A stretch of DNA of 64,000 nt from Plasmodium brasilianum (taxonomy: Eukaryota; Apicomplexa; Aconoidasida; Haemosporida; Plasmodiidae). Both the position numbers and the translations under genes were made by a program. Under the pieces are notes generated by a model. The model saw nothing but the letters and a program-made list of their open reading frames with translations. It had not been told where the DNA came from and searched no databases. Shown here piece by piece: positions 36,924 to 48,972 of this stretch. Numbering within the stretch: the first letter of the stretch is position 1; each line of letters starts with the position of its first letter. The stretch spans positions 458,501 to 522,500 of the forward strand of contig NC_090117.1 in the NCBI RefSeq assembly GCF_023973825.1, written 5' to 3'.

Positions 36924-37671
36924 ATTTGTTTATCTTTTTGTATGATTTTAATTAATTGTTTGTATATGTGTGTTCCTTTATTACACCTCATATTGTCTCT
37001 TATCATTTGGGAGGGAATGAACATTTTTATGAATATATACAGCTAAAATTTTAATGAGCATTACAATAATGATTGAGCTTTATAGGGAAAAAATGAAGTT
37101 GATTTTTTATGTTAACCTTAAAATAGTTTGTTACATTATGCTGTGCCATATTATTCATTCATTTGTTCAATTATTTATTAATTCATTCTTTTAAAATAAA
37201 TTTAATTTATAACTTCCAAAGGGAGTGTTGTGAAAAAGGTAAATCCGCAAATCTTTTTCACATTCAGCGCACACTTGCATATGTGCATGTAATTATGTGT
37301 GCACATTTACTAATAAATCAAAAGGAAAAACCTACTAAACATTTTTAAAGAACTAGTATTCGGCAAATAGGAACAAAAAAAAAAAAAAAAAAAGATAAAA
37401 AAAGAAAAAAAGATAAAAAGAAAAAAAGATAAAAAGAAAAAAAGAAAAAAAGATAAAAAGAAAAAAAGAAAAAAAGAAAAAAAGAAAAAAAGAAAAAAAG
37501 AAAAAAAGAAAAATAAGGTAATAAAGGAATAAAAAAATGAAGTAATTAAATAAATAGATAAGCATAATACAATAAAGAAATAAAAAAAAAATATAAATAA
37601 AGCAGTATGCGGAATATATAAATATATGCATACGAGATGAGGTCGAACTCTCCCCTTTCTCCATGTACATG
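36924..37671. other. convergent intergenic region
   Basis: Between the 3' ends of LTV1 and the minus-strand large gene. It holds an A-rich array of GAAAAAAAGATAAAAA units (37375-37515). No gene is supported. Confidence 0.6.
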
Positions 37672-40600
37672 TTAAAAAGTGGAGTTGTCACATATCGGAA
37701 TAATTACGTTATTAAAATAATTCATAATTATGTTGAAATATCTATCATCAGGATTTAAGGGCTCATCATCATCACATCCAGTGTCTAGGTAACTACCAAT
37801 ATAACGACAAGTGTAGCTTTTACCTCCGTCGACATGACTATGGTCAGAATATTCTGAGGTAGAATGCCTCCCCGTCAAATACCCCCAATGCATATATTCT
37901 TCATATATTAGGTCCAAAATAGACAACTTTCCCAAATGATTGTTTAAATACGAAATGATTGCTAATATTAAGTCTTCATTAAAATCATCAAAAAAATGTT
38001 GCGGTTGGTATAATACTGCTACTTCTACTGCTACTTCTTTTTCCTTTTCTTTTATTATGCCATATTTCCTTAAAAAAATATTATAATAAAATAATTTATC
38101 ATCATACACCTTCTCACAAAATAAATTTTTATCTATATTTACAACTTTTGCATCATCTTTTTCTGGAAATGTACAAGGACTATTGTAGTAGATCCCTAGC
38201 AGTGAGTTAAAATTTAACTTGGAATAGCATTTATAAAAATTCAAATACAAAATTTGAAATAGTGTTATCATTTCGTCTTTGTTAAGGTTGTATCGATTAT
38301 AAAGGCCATTTTTTTTTATGCAAGTATCTCTATTTTGATTATATGATGAAGGATCAATTTTTGTGAAGCATTTCTTGCTTCGATCCTCACTAGTGCCCCC
38401 TTTACCACTGCATCTGTTACTGATCCTTCTATGGCATCTACTACTTTCACTATTATTTCCATTACTAACTCCACTGCTATCCCCACTATCATCCCCACCT
38501 CTTTCCGCTCCTCTGACCCAGTATGGGACTTTCCTTATTTGTACTTCCTCTATACAATGAGCTAATATTTTGTTAAAAAGGATACGTGTGAATGTCTCAT
38601 CAAAATTCAGATTGACATCTATATTGAAATCCTTGTGTGAGCTAACCTTAAAAAATATATTTCCTTTCTCAAAATGCACACTCCTTTGCTCATTTAAGTA
38701 TACATCTAGATATCCCTTTAAATACACATAACGCAATTTTTTGTTCTCTTTAGTTTGGGAGACTACTTCTTCATCGACTTTGATTCGTTCTGAATGCTTC
38801 TTACGTTTATTACACCCCAGATGTTTATCGTACTTTCCTTGCTCATTACATTTTTCACGTCCATTATATTTTCCGCGTTCCATGTATTTAATGTGTTCGA
38901 TATGCTTCTCTTTGTTCTCTACATCCCCGACCTGTGCCATTATGTGCAAGCTGCTATTAATTTCACACACCTCATATTTTCCTTCATTTTTCATTCCATC
39001 CGGTATATATCCACTTTTTTCAGAACTGTCTATTATCCTTTCTCTTTTTTTCATATTTGTATTATGTGTACCTTGTAACCTCTTTTTAGGATATACTTCA
39101 TGTGCACTATCATCCGCTTTTCCATCCGCTTTTCCATCCGCTTTTCCGTTGGCTCCTTTAATTTCGTAGTAGCGCCTTTTATTGTGCTGTCCTAATTTCT
39201 TCCTTTTGAATGACTTAAGTTTTTCTATATCCTCGTTAACCCTTTTTCGGATAAGAGCAGTGGTATCCACTTGCTTCTCGACCTGCTCGGGCTCCATGGG
39301 CACATCGCTTTTTTTCAGTTCAACAAAACTCTCTTCCGAGGTGAAATGATTTTTTATTTTTTTATGTTTAAAATTATTTATTTTGCTATGTAAGATTATT
39401 TTCAAAGGTTTCCTTTGCGCATTTGAGCTTTTCCCCTGATTGGGCTCCTCTCCATGTCTTTCCATTTTCACTTCCTTTTTATCATCTTCATTCTCTCCGC
39501 ATTTATCCTCCACTTTCTCTTCCCCTTTTTTCCTTTTTTTTTTTTCTTTTTAAAAAACATCCTGAACAGTTCATGCGAAAGGAAAATTCGATATTTAACG
39601 CTAGACAGTTTGCACAAATTTCTCGTGATCTTCCTTATTTTACGCATAAAGAGTATCTTACAACTATTTCTATCATTTTTCCTGGATAAGTTTTTTTTAA
39701 TTTCCCTTTCATATCTACAAAACTTTTTTATTTTATTTTGTTCAAAAATCTTTTTTTTCATTATTTCGTTTTCGCTTAGTGTTTGGCACGTGCCCCTTTG
39801 GAAGCCTCTCTGCAAGTCACTGTGAATTCCACTCTTAATGTTCTCTTTGATGGCTTTTTCTCTACCTCTTTGAAGAACTGTTTTTCCTTTGATGTGTTCA
39901 TTCTTTTCTTTTATTTTATGAACACACACGCATGCACAACCACTGTCATTGCAGTGGCAACAATAGCCCCATTGGTCCTCACAACTCCGCGTAGTTATTA
40001 CTATATCAGTAGCACAACGAATGTTAGTAGTACCAACACTGGTGGCAATACTGGAAGCAGCAGCAGCAGCAGCAGCAGAATCAGTACTGATTTGATTTTC
40101 CTCTTTTATACTCTCCTCCTTTTGTGCCTGTTTACAGTTGTGTGTGATCCCGCAATCATGATTCTTAATTGTATGATTAAGCACCCCGTTATGTAAATTT
40201 ACAAAATCTTGCTTGTGTTTGTTTTTAGAGCTAACTTTACCTGACTGTTCATAATTTAAACCAAACTTTTCTAAAAATGGTACATAATTCTCACTGCATA
40301 TGTTGTAATCTTTAATATGATTTTCTTCAAAATTACGAAGATATGAATAATCTTTCTTTAAATGAAGAGAACTTATGACATTGTAATTATACCCACAAGT
40401 AATATATGCATCTACTAACATATCACTACATGTGCATATTTTATGTAAGTGATTTATAAATTCTCTACATTTATAATAAAAATAAATCTTTTCCATTTTA
40501 TCCATTTGATAACTATTTCTTTTGTTTATGCCACACAAGAGGGGTCCATATGAACGTGCTCTTTTTTCACTACATAGACTCTTTATAAACATATTACCAT

Positions 40601-43208
40601 TCCCCTCCAAATGAAATAACTTGGAATAAGGGGAAAACAAACGACTGAACAGTTCTTTATCATCATTAACACTTAAACATAATAATGACAGGGAACTATA
40701 ATTTTTAAAAAATTTAAAAATGGATTTACATATATACTCACCTGAGTTATGCATCTTTTCTGTCGGGTTTGTAAGGCAAACTTTATAATCTTGTTCATTT
40801 AAATGGTTGAAATAAAAAATATATTTCATATTATTGTAATGAGAAAAGGTGTAACCCTTTTCTTTATTTACATGCATATTAATACCTCTTTTTGTTCTTT
40901 CCTTTTCTAACGAAAAATTTACTTTGTACCTATTATGGCCTAATGTATTCTCTTCTCTCTCTTTCCTCTGATTATTCGTGTTCAGTTCGTCTAAATTAGC
41001 TTTAATTTTGTTTTGCAGTTGCTGGATTCGGATTTTTACCTTATCAACGTTAAAGTGCGCGTTTGTTTCGTTGCTGGCATGGCCATGCTTTCCCTTCTCC
41101 TGTGCTCTATTGCTGCTACTGCCAATGCTATTACTATTACTGTTACCACTGCTATTACTATTACTGTTACCACTGCTATTACTATTACTATTACTATTAC
41201 TATTACCATTGCTATTACTATTACTATTACCATTGCTATTACTATTACTATTACCATTGCTATCATTATCATTTCTGTTAGTATTACTATGCACGCTGTG
41301 GGACGCTACATCATGAGTGTAATATGCGCATGCATTTTGACTGATACTCGTAAAATTTGTTGACACACTACCAGTATAATTGAATATTCGTTTCTCAATA
41401 AATCTGTCCTTTTTTGAATAAGATCCTCTATCGGCATAGGATGAAAACTTTTTTGCACTTCCTGTCCTTTCCCCTGATTCGAATCTCGCATCCAGTTGAC
41501 CTTTGTAATGGCACAACTGGGGTCCACACTGTACGGACTGCCCTAGCTGCCTCTGTTCACAGGGATATAAACCATTCATTTTATGTATATCCCCTGTGCT
41601 GATGGTATTACACACGTTACTTCGACACCTACTACTGCATATACAGCCACAGTGTATGCCACAGCTAGTGCCTCCACCCTGCTCTGAAACGTTTAACGTG
41701 TATACGGAATGATTCGTAAGGTTATCAATCCTCCCACACTTGGTATTACCACCGTTATGTGAATAACTCAGCACATTGCCACTGTTCTGATCTCTGCGAT
41801 AGGAATTTATATTCATGTAGGAGTGATTCATAGCGTTACAAAAACCGCTAGTATAATGCTGTCCATTTTTACGGTCATCACACGGTATCGCTGTCATCCT
41901 TCCGTTCATGGAACTGCAATTACTGTTATCATTTTTACCTTTATCAACATATACGGTAGAAAAAAAGGAGTTAACACCGTTCCTATGCAATCCTTCCTTT
42001 TTGCTGCAAACATTATTTACATCATTTTTTTCACTCCTATAATTTGATTCATCAAAATAAATATTATATGGGTAACTAAACATACTATCTATCATTGAAT
42101 TTAAAATTTTATTATATTTTATGTTAAACTTAACGACATTCTTTTTTCTTATATGACAGAAATTTTCAAATTTAAAAAATTTATTTTTTAGCTTTTTTCC
42201 CTTGTCTTCTTTTATATTATGTTTCTTTTTCTCTTCATAAAAAGAGGAGGTATTATATTTTTTTTTTCTACCCACACTATTTGTAGTATCTCCTTCATTA
42301 TCACTACTAATTTGTCTACTTGTAGCTCCGATCCCTTCCTTATGTGTGGTATGGTTTGAGGCTCCAACATTAGGCTCAAAAACGTCGTTGTTCTTCACAA
42401 AGGGGAAATCATTTACATTACTACTATTATCTTTTTTGTCAATATTACTACTATTATCTTTTTTGTCAATATTACTACTATTATCTTTTTTGTCAATATT
42501 ACTACTAATATCTTTTTTGTCAATATTACTACTATTATCTTTTTTGTCAGTATTACTACTATTATCTTTTTTGTCAATATTACTACTATTATCTTTTTTG
42601 TCAATATTACTACTAATATCTTTTTTGTCAATATTACTACTATTATCTTTTTTGTCAATATTACTACTATTATCTTTTTTGTCATTACTATCACTTTTAA
42701 AATTTCCTTTAGTCTTCAAGTCTCTATCATCGGTACTTCCTATTCTTATTCTCCTCACATATGAAGCATCCAACTCTTCCCCATCAACGGAACTCAGACA
42801 GTTTGACGTTTTGTCATCATACAAATTACTTAGTGCCTCATTATAATCTTCGCTCTTTTTATCACATCTTACAAATGACATGAACTGTTCATAATTATTG
42901 CAATTATACTCATAAATGCGTTGTTTATCACTCCTTCCTTGTTGATTTTCTTCCTTCTCGTTTGAATTATTAACGAGGCACAAAATGACCTTGTCCACTT
43001 CCCCTTCGTAGTTATTCCAGGGTACCTCCTCTTTTAAAATAGCTGACTTTGATGTATTTAAATTAATGTCGTATTCAACTCTTACCTTGTTACAACAAGA
43101 TTCCATGTGAGCTGGTTTTACCACAGTACTTCTTACTCCTCTATTTATTTCGTCATCTTCACAACATTCAACCACAGGATTATTTCCTAATTCATCCTGA
43201 TCATTCAT
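37672..43208 (-). CDS. large conserved protein of unknown function, frame split at a poly(A) tract
   Basis: Two overlapping open frames: 39468-43208 (1246 residues) and 37672-39513 (613 residues). The first frame runs into a run of 12 A (39534-39545), then reads a Lys/Arg-rich tail to a stop. The second frame is open upstream through the same spot and reads acidic sequence (EEKVEDKCGENEDDKKEV), which suits a continuation better. Gaining one A or losing two joins them into roughly 1850 residues. The N-terminal part has ten copies of a 9-residue unit NIDKKDNSS (42415-42680) and a Ser/Asn/Gly repeat (41106-41280). It also has normally composed segments (KYIFYFNHLNEQDYKVCL; ICTCSDMLVDAYITCGYN). 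The C-terminal part has further ordered segments (LRYVYLKGYLDVYLNEQ; LFQILYLNFYKCYSKLNF; LILAIISYLNNHLGKLSI). No known domain is recognised. There is no signal peptide or membrane helix. It is divergent from the uL13 gene. Confidence 0.62.
41100..41275. repeat. Ser/Asn/Gly coding repeat
   Basis: Tandem TTACTATTACTATTACCATTGC-type units (hexamer-based), giving alternating Asn, Ser and Gly on the minus strand inside the large gene. Confidence 0.85.
42415..42682. repeat. 27-bp coding repeat, ten copies
   Basis: Ten copies of a 27-bp unit encoding NIDKKDNSS, with NTDKKD and KKDISS variants. The nucleotide units are nearly identical, which points to recent tandem duplication. Confidence 0.92.
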
Positions 43209-43311
43209 TTTATTTTAAAAAAAAAAAAAAAAAAAATTTCCATAAACAAACATTTTCTTTGTTATCCTTGCACATTTTGCATTCTTCCCTATGCGTTTAT
43301 TTGCCAAATGG

Positions 43312-43344
<33 letters not shown>

Positions 43345-44554
43345 CAATATTCCCTTTTTTACTACTTAAGAGTACAGTAACACAGGAAATGGACTTTGTT
43401 ATTCATTTTATTTTTCCTCTTTTTCTTTTTCTTCTTAAACTTCTTTTTCTTATACTTCTTTTTTTTCTTATACTTCTTCTTTTTCTTATACTTCTTCTTT
43501 TTCTTATACTTCTTCTTTTTCTTATACTTCTTCTTTTTTTCCTCTTTCCCCTGGGGCAAATTTTTAAAAGTTCGAATTTTCTTTAACAGTTCAGGTAAAA
43601 AGTTCACCTGCCTCAAAAAGGGATTTTTTTTAAATACCCACTAAAATGGGTCATTTTAATTTATTTTATTATTTTTTTTCTTCTTATTTTTCTGATATAC
43701 AGTAGTAATTCTCGTTTTGAAGAGGGATTAAGCGCCTAATAAGTCTTAAATATGGTGCTAATTAAATACGAGCAAAGGTAATTTAAAAAAAAAAAAAAGA
43801 AAAGAAAAGAAATGAATAGTACTGACCATGTTAAGGTGCTAATTCATGCGAGTGCAATGAGATCTTCCCAATTTTGACTATCTCGCAGATTGTTTTATTT
43901 TATTTATTTATATATTTAAGTATCTATTTATGTTATTTTATTATTTGCTCTTATCTTTTAATTCCACGCAAAAGTTTGGTGCCTAAACGGAATTTACAAA
44001 ACGGGAAAAGTGCAAAAAGAAGGAAAAGACTTTTTTGTATATTTCGTATGTTTATTTTTTTTTTATTTTTTTATTTTTCTATTTTTTTTTTTTAAGCAAT
44101 ATTATTCTAAAGGAGGGATTTACAGCCATTTCGCTGCTTCGTTCCGCCGTCCATATGTATAAGCATAAATATATATTCACACATACAAACGTACATACAT
44201 ACGTACATACATACGTACATGTGTAAATGTTAGTGAAGGTAGAAATGACGAAACATGAAACATGATAAGAAGAAGTGTGCTCAGATTGGCCGGGTATCCC
44301 AAGGCCTCTTTTCATGAACAGAATATAAACCCATTTTCAAATGTACAATGGTACGTTAAAAAAGGTGCAAACGAAAGGGAAAAATCTATTTGAGGGCGTT
44401 CCTTTTTTTTTTTTTTTTTCTATATCCTTCTTTTCGCCCTTTTTTATATTATATTATTTTATTTTATTTTTTTTTTTTTTTCCTTTACATCCTTCGCCCT
44501 TTTTTGTTTTCCTCTTCAATATAAAGGAAAAGTCAGCCCTTCCTGAAGAAGAAC
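43209..44554. other. divergent intergenic region
   Basis: Shared upstream region of the large minus-strand gene and uL13. Poly(A) tracts (43217-43235, 43313-43340), an 18-bp CTTATACTTCTTCTTTTT array (43430-43540) and long T tracts just before the uL13 start. A 5' exon for uL13 might lie here (ATG at 44341 followed by a GTACGT donor after TACAATG), but it is not required. Confidence 0.5.
43428..43545. repeat. 18-bp pyrimidine array
   Basis: About six copies of CTTATACTTCTTCTTTTT. On the opposite strand the unit would read as Lys/Tyr, but no start, stop or splice context supports coding. Confidence 0.85.
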
Positions 44555-45076
44555 ATGCCGAAGACAGACTTATTTGCAGAAGAGCACATTTCGAAAAATG
44601 CGATAAGTGTATTTGATAAGGAGAAAGGGAACTGGTTCGTTATTGATGCATATAATAAAAGCGTTGGTAGTTTAAGTGTGTGTATTAGCAAGTTATTACA
44701 AGGGAAATATAGAGTCGACTACAACTCGAATAGAGTTAATAGTAGTAGTGTAATTGTAGTTAATGCTATTCATGTGAAATTTTATGGACATACATGGGAC
44801 ACAAAAATTTATAAATTTCCAAGAAAGAGTTATTCAAAAGGTCACAAAATATTAACATGCAAGACTGTTTTTGCAAGAAATCCATCTATGATTTTAAATT
44901 TAGCTGTTAAACGAATGTTACCAAATAATAGACTAAGGCAAATTTTTTATCGTAAACTTTTTGTTTACCCAGGTGCACTACACCCTCATTGGGGAATACC
45001 CCAAGTTATAATTCCCAAAAAAAAAGAAGACAAAGATTCTGAACAAAGCAATGTAAAATCCTTTACAATTGTGTAA
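44555..45076 (+). CDS. organellar large-subunit ribosomal protein uL13 (L13)
   Basis: 173 residues. Bacterial-type uL13 binds 23S rRNA domain II early in large-subunit assembly. The family signature is clear: [19 protein letters not shown] at the N-terminus (the W-x-x-D-A-x-x-x-x-x-G-R/x-L pattern), [26 protein letters not shown] (the conserved V-x-G-M-L-P-x-N loop) and [11 protein letters not shown] (Y-x-G-x-x-H-P-H). The eukaryotic cytosolic L13a lacks this arrangement, so the product acts in the mitochondrion or apicoplast. From memory the P. falciparum orthologue is annotated as mitochondrial. Only about 20 residues precede the conserved core, with no strong presequence. A targeting exon further upstream is possible, since the frame is open from about 44530 behind an AAAG/CAG acceptor. 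The C-terminal 25 residues are a short charged extension. Confidence 0.85.
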   Translation: MPKTDLFAEEHISKNAISVFDKEKGNWFVIDAYNKSVGSLSVCISKLLQGKYRVDYNSNRVNSSSVIVVNAIHVKFYGHTWDTKIYKFPRKSYSKGHKILTCKTVFARNPSMILNLAVKRMLPNNRLRQIFYRKLFVYPGALHPHWGIPQVIIPKKKEDKDSEQSNVKSFTIV

Positions 45077-45119
45077 GGGGGAAGGGAGTGAAAATAATGG
45101 ATACGCATACAAGCGAACG

Positions 45120-45170
<51 letters not shown>

Positions 45171-45489
45171 CTTTTATGCGCGATCCCGTGGCACTGCTCC
45201 CCTGTCAGCACTTTCCCCTTTTTCTGTTTAATATACAAAAAGAATATATTGCACATGACATATACAGAAGGTATAAAATCTCATCACCAGATATTCTTCA
45301 ATTACATTTTTCTTGTCTCATGCTTTATTTCATTATGCTGTTAATAGTAACGGGAATGTTTACCTTTTATCAAATACCTTTTCACTTGTTCTACGTATTT
45401 TATTCCTCTTATCTGGAGCGTTCCTCCACAAAAATAAAAGTTCATTATTTGGAACCTTTCTTCATATGCTTCACCATGCTTACCTTTTC

Positions 45490-45800
45490 ATTTTACTTTA
45501 TTCCATTTTGCTTTATTTCGTTGTACTTTATTTCGTTGTACTTTATTTCGTTGTACTTTATTTCATTTTACTTTATTCCATTTTGCTTTATTTCGTTGTA
45601 CTTCATTTTATTTTGCTTTATTTCGTTGTACTTCATTTTATTTTGCTTTATTTCGTTGTACTTTATTCCATTTTGCTTTATTTCATTGTACTTCATTTCA
45701 TTTTACTTTATTTCTTTTTACTTTATTTCATTTTACTTTATTTTATTTTACTTTATTTTATTTTACTTTATTTTATTTTACTTTATATTTTAATTTACTT
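45490..45800. repeat. TTACTTTATTTCGTTGTA-type array
   Basis: Ten-base half units TACTTTATTT combined with CGTTGTACTT, CATTTTACTT and CATTTTGCTT. All frames are open, giving spurious Phe/Leu/Tyr open frames. Confidence 0.9.
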
Positions 45801-47254
45801 CATTTTTTGTTTTATTTTTTTATTTTTCTGATATCATAAAATAAAAAACTTATAATGAACTTTATATGGGACACACTTTCTCTTCATACATATACGTAAT
45901 TATTGCCCATGCACAAACATCCTACAAGCATATTATAAGATTGTCTTTTTTTCAGCGATTTCTTTGCTTCCATATACCAATTAAAAATAATCTAATGAAC
46001 AGAACATAAGAGAAAACAAGTGAAAATAAAAGAAGCGGGAGGGTGGGAAAGACAACAAAAAGAGACAAAAAAGACTACAACAACAGTCACTATCAACTTA
46101 CTGTACAAAAAGAATGTTTCTATTGCGTCTATTCACAGTATGCGCATAACCTTACGTATAAACGAATGCATGTATATTTGCATGAACATGTACATGTAAA
46201 TGCACATTTAACCACACAACATTCTCGTATAAGCGTAAAAGCCATTTTGAAGTTAATATAATATAAAAGTGTTTTCTCAATTTAAGGTGTAAAAATGTGA
46301 AACAGTTATAATGCAGTTTTCCCCTTTTCGTTATGAAAATATTTCTGATATGAAATTACTCATCCTTTAATCTTTTATTTTTTTTATCATTTTTACATTT
46401 ACTTTTACACTTACATTTGCAGTGTAACGAGTACAGTTATTTCACTACATTATTATATTTATATGTTCATTGGAGTTGTATATTTGTGTATAGATAAAGA
46501 ACTAGCTATGCTGTATAAACTTTCCATGTTATATATTATACATTTCTTTGTTCCTCACACTTATATCTTATTACCTCATAGGTGTACGCATATATGCACA
46601 TACATGTGCATAAACATATATATACGTATGTCATATGACTGCCCACTGGTTAACATATTTTTGTTGCTTTTTTTTTTTTTTTTTTTTCGTTCCCTTGTCA
46701 CATGTTACAATACTCACATTAATGTGCATATAAAAAGATATATATGGGAGCAGTTACTCTTTTTTTTTTTTAAATTAGTTTCTATTATGCAAGGTTGTAT
46801 GTAAAAAATGGAATATACGTAAATATATATATATGTATATAAATACGTGTGTGTGTGTGTGTGTGTGTGCCTGTATGTACGTTCCAAAAGCATTTACGCG
46901 TGAGCCAAAAATAGCGCATAACAAGGCAAAACTTTTTTTTTGCTGTTTTTATATATACATAAAAATAAATACATATTTATATATACATACAATTATGTAC
47001 AAAAAAATAAACAAAACGCTAGGATCATATAACCAAAAGGGGTAAAAATGGAGCATATCAAATATCTGTACACACTATACTGTTCAGGAGAAAAAATGAT
47101 TTAATAATATACAATATTGTACATAAATTTTTATTTCTCTACCGTTTAACAAAGACTTCAACAAGGGCATATACCACGATGTCCTTTTAGTTCGTACATT
47201 GTTGATTTTTTGTCGATTTTTTTTGTTTACTAATTTTTCGTTGATTTTTCGTTA

Positions 47255-47445
47255 TTTCTTGTTATTTCTCATTTCTCGTTATTTCTCGTTATTTCTCTTT
47301 ATTTCTCGTTATTTCTCGTTATTTCTCGTTATTTCTCTTTATTTCTCGTTATTTCTCGTTATTTTTCGTTATTTCTCTTTATTTCTCGTTATTTCTCTTT
47401 ATTTCTCGTTATTTCTCGTTATTTCTCGTTATTTCTCGTTAATAT
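47255..47445. repeat. 10-bp CGTTATTTCT array
   Basis: About 18 tandem copies of TCGTTATTTC with interspersed TCTTTATTTC units. Confidence 0.92.
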
Positions 47446-47704
47446 TTTACTGATTTTATATTGATTTTTTTTTTATTTTACCAACATTTCCATTTGTAAC
47501 AAATTAAACACGTACGCATACGTACATAAATATGTATATTCATTTATTTATTTATTTTGCTTAAGTATTTGCCTAATTTATGTACGCATTTATTTATTGC
47601 ATTTGTGTCGTACTACATATTTTTATATTTACATTTTAATTTACAAATTTACTTTACGAATTTTACCTATTCATTGATGACAATTTTTTTTCTGTTTTAT
47701 TATT

Positions 47705-47829
47705 TTTTCTTTTTTCCTATTTATATATATATATGTATATATATATATATTTTTTTTTTTTCTTTTTTCCTATTTATATATATATATGTATATATATATA
47801 TTTTTTTTTTTTTTTTCTTTTTTCCTATT

Positions 47830-47861
<32 letters not shown>

Positions 47862-47905
47862 TTTTTTTTTTTCTTTTTTTTCCATTATATATATATTTAT
47901 ATATA
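47705..47905. repeat. compound 50-55-bp repeat of T tract plus TA tract
   Basis: Three to four copies of a long unit: a poly(T) run, CTTTTTTCCTATTTA, then a TA tract interrupted by TATGTATA. Unit lengths differ only in the homopolymer and TA parts. Confidence 0.85.
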
Positions 47906-48719
47906 TATTTCTCTGTTCAATTGTGAGAGGGTATACAAGGATAAATCAGAAATAATAGTCCTGAGTATAATAATAGTAATATGTATATGTTTATATTGAA
48001 TTATGTTTCTTCCCATTATATAACCTTTTTTAATGAATTATTTTATATGTACGATATTATAAAGCCGAATAGGCTATATCTTGGATGAATAGTTTATTCC
48101 TTATTATATATATTATTTACATTATTATGAATATAATTTTCTTTTTTTTGGTATGCACATAAAAAAGAATACATGCGTACATTACGAATCATAGATTAGT
48201 TACAGCTTTTTTTCTATAAACATCAATGAGATTTTGAATATTCCCATATTGCATATTTATACACCACATATGTATGTATGCATATATATACATATTTGTA
48301 TGTGTACATACCAATATACATACATTATATTTTTCAGTATACATATTAATATGCATACTTACTAAGCAATGTACATGTGCATGTACACGTACCTTATATG
48401 ATGAACAATTTGTTTTTTATGCATTAACATTAAGCACATTTAGCATGTGGCACGTCTTTCCCCTTTTTATGACGCGTTCATATTTTGTATTCATTATCTC
48501 GCCCATTTGTATGACATGTTCATATTTTTTTGTGCTACTTCTCAAGCAATTTTTCATGATACATTCGCATTTATATGACGTGTTCATAATTTTTTGTACA
48601 ACTTCGCACGCATTTTTTCATGGCATAGTCTCATTTGTATATGACACGTTCATGTTTTACCTTTTTAATTTTAATCTGTATTTTTATCCTTATATTAATA
48701 TTAATTTTATTGTCATTTT

Positions 48720-48950
48720 TCTGCATTTTATTCTATTTTATTGCATTTTACTACATTTTACTTCATTTTACTGCTTTTTACTGCATTTTACTGCTTTTTA
48801 CTGCATTTTACTGCATTTTACTGCTTTTTACTGCATTTTACTGCTTTTTACTGCATTTTACTGCATTTTACTTCATTTTACTGCATTTTACTGCATTTTA
48901 CTGCATTTTACTGCATTTTACTTCATTTTACTGCATTTTACTGCATTTTT
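48720..48950. repeat. 10-bp ACTGCATTTT array just upstream of SEC31
   Basis: About 23 copies of ACTGCATTTT with ACTGCTTTTT and ACTTCATTTT variants, ending 25 bases before the SEC31 start codon. Confidence 0.93.
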
Positions 48951-48972
48951 TTATGAAACGTAGTAGCGAAAA

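Larger units (their letters stand above)
45077..48972. other. long intergenic region, uL13 to SEC31
   Basis: 3.9 kb with no supported gene. It carries a (TA)n tract (45122-45166), four separate T-rich tandem arrays (45490-45800, 47255-47445, 47705-47905, 48720-48950) and a (GT)n tract at 46848-46870. The last array ends 25 bases before the SEC31 ATG, so it forms the SEC31 5' UTR or proximal promoter. Confidence 0.6.

Noticed and set aside
45176..45831. Hydrophobic Phe/Tyr/Leu open frames of about 200 residues
   Set aside because: Produced by the TTTACTTTATTT-type array; no start context, splice sites or non-repetitive residues.
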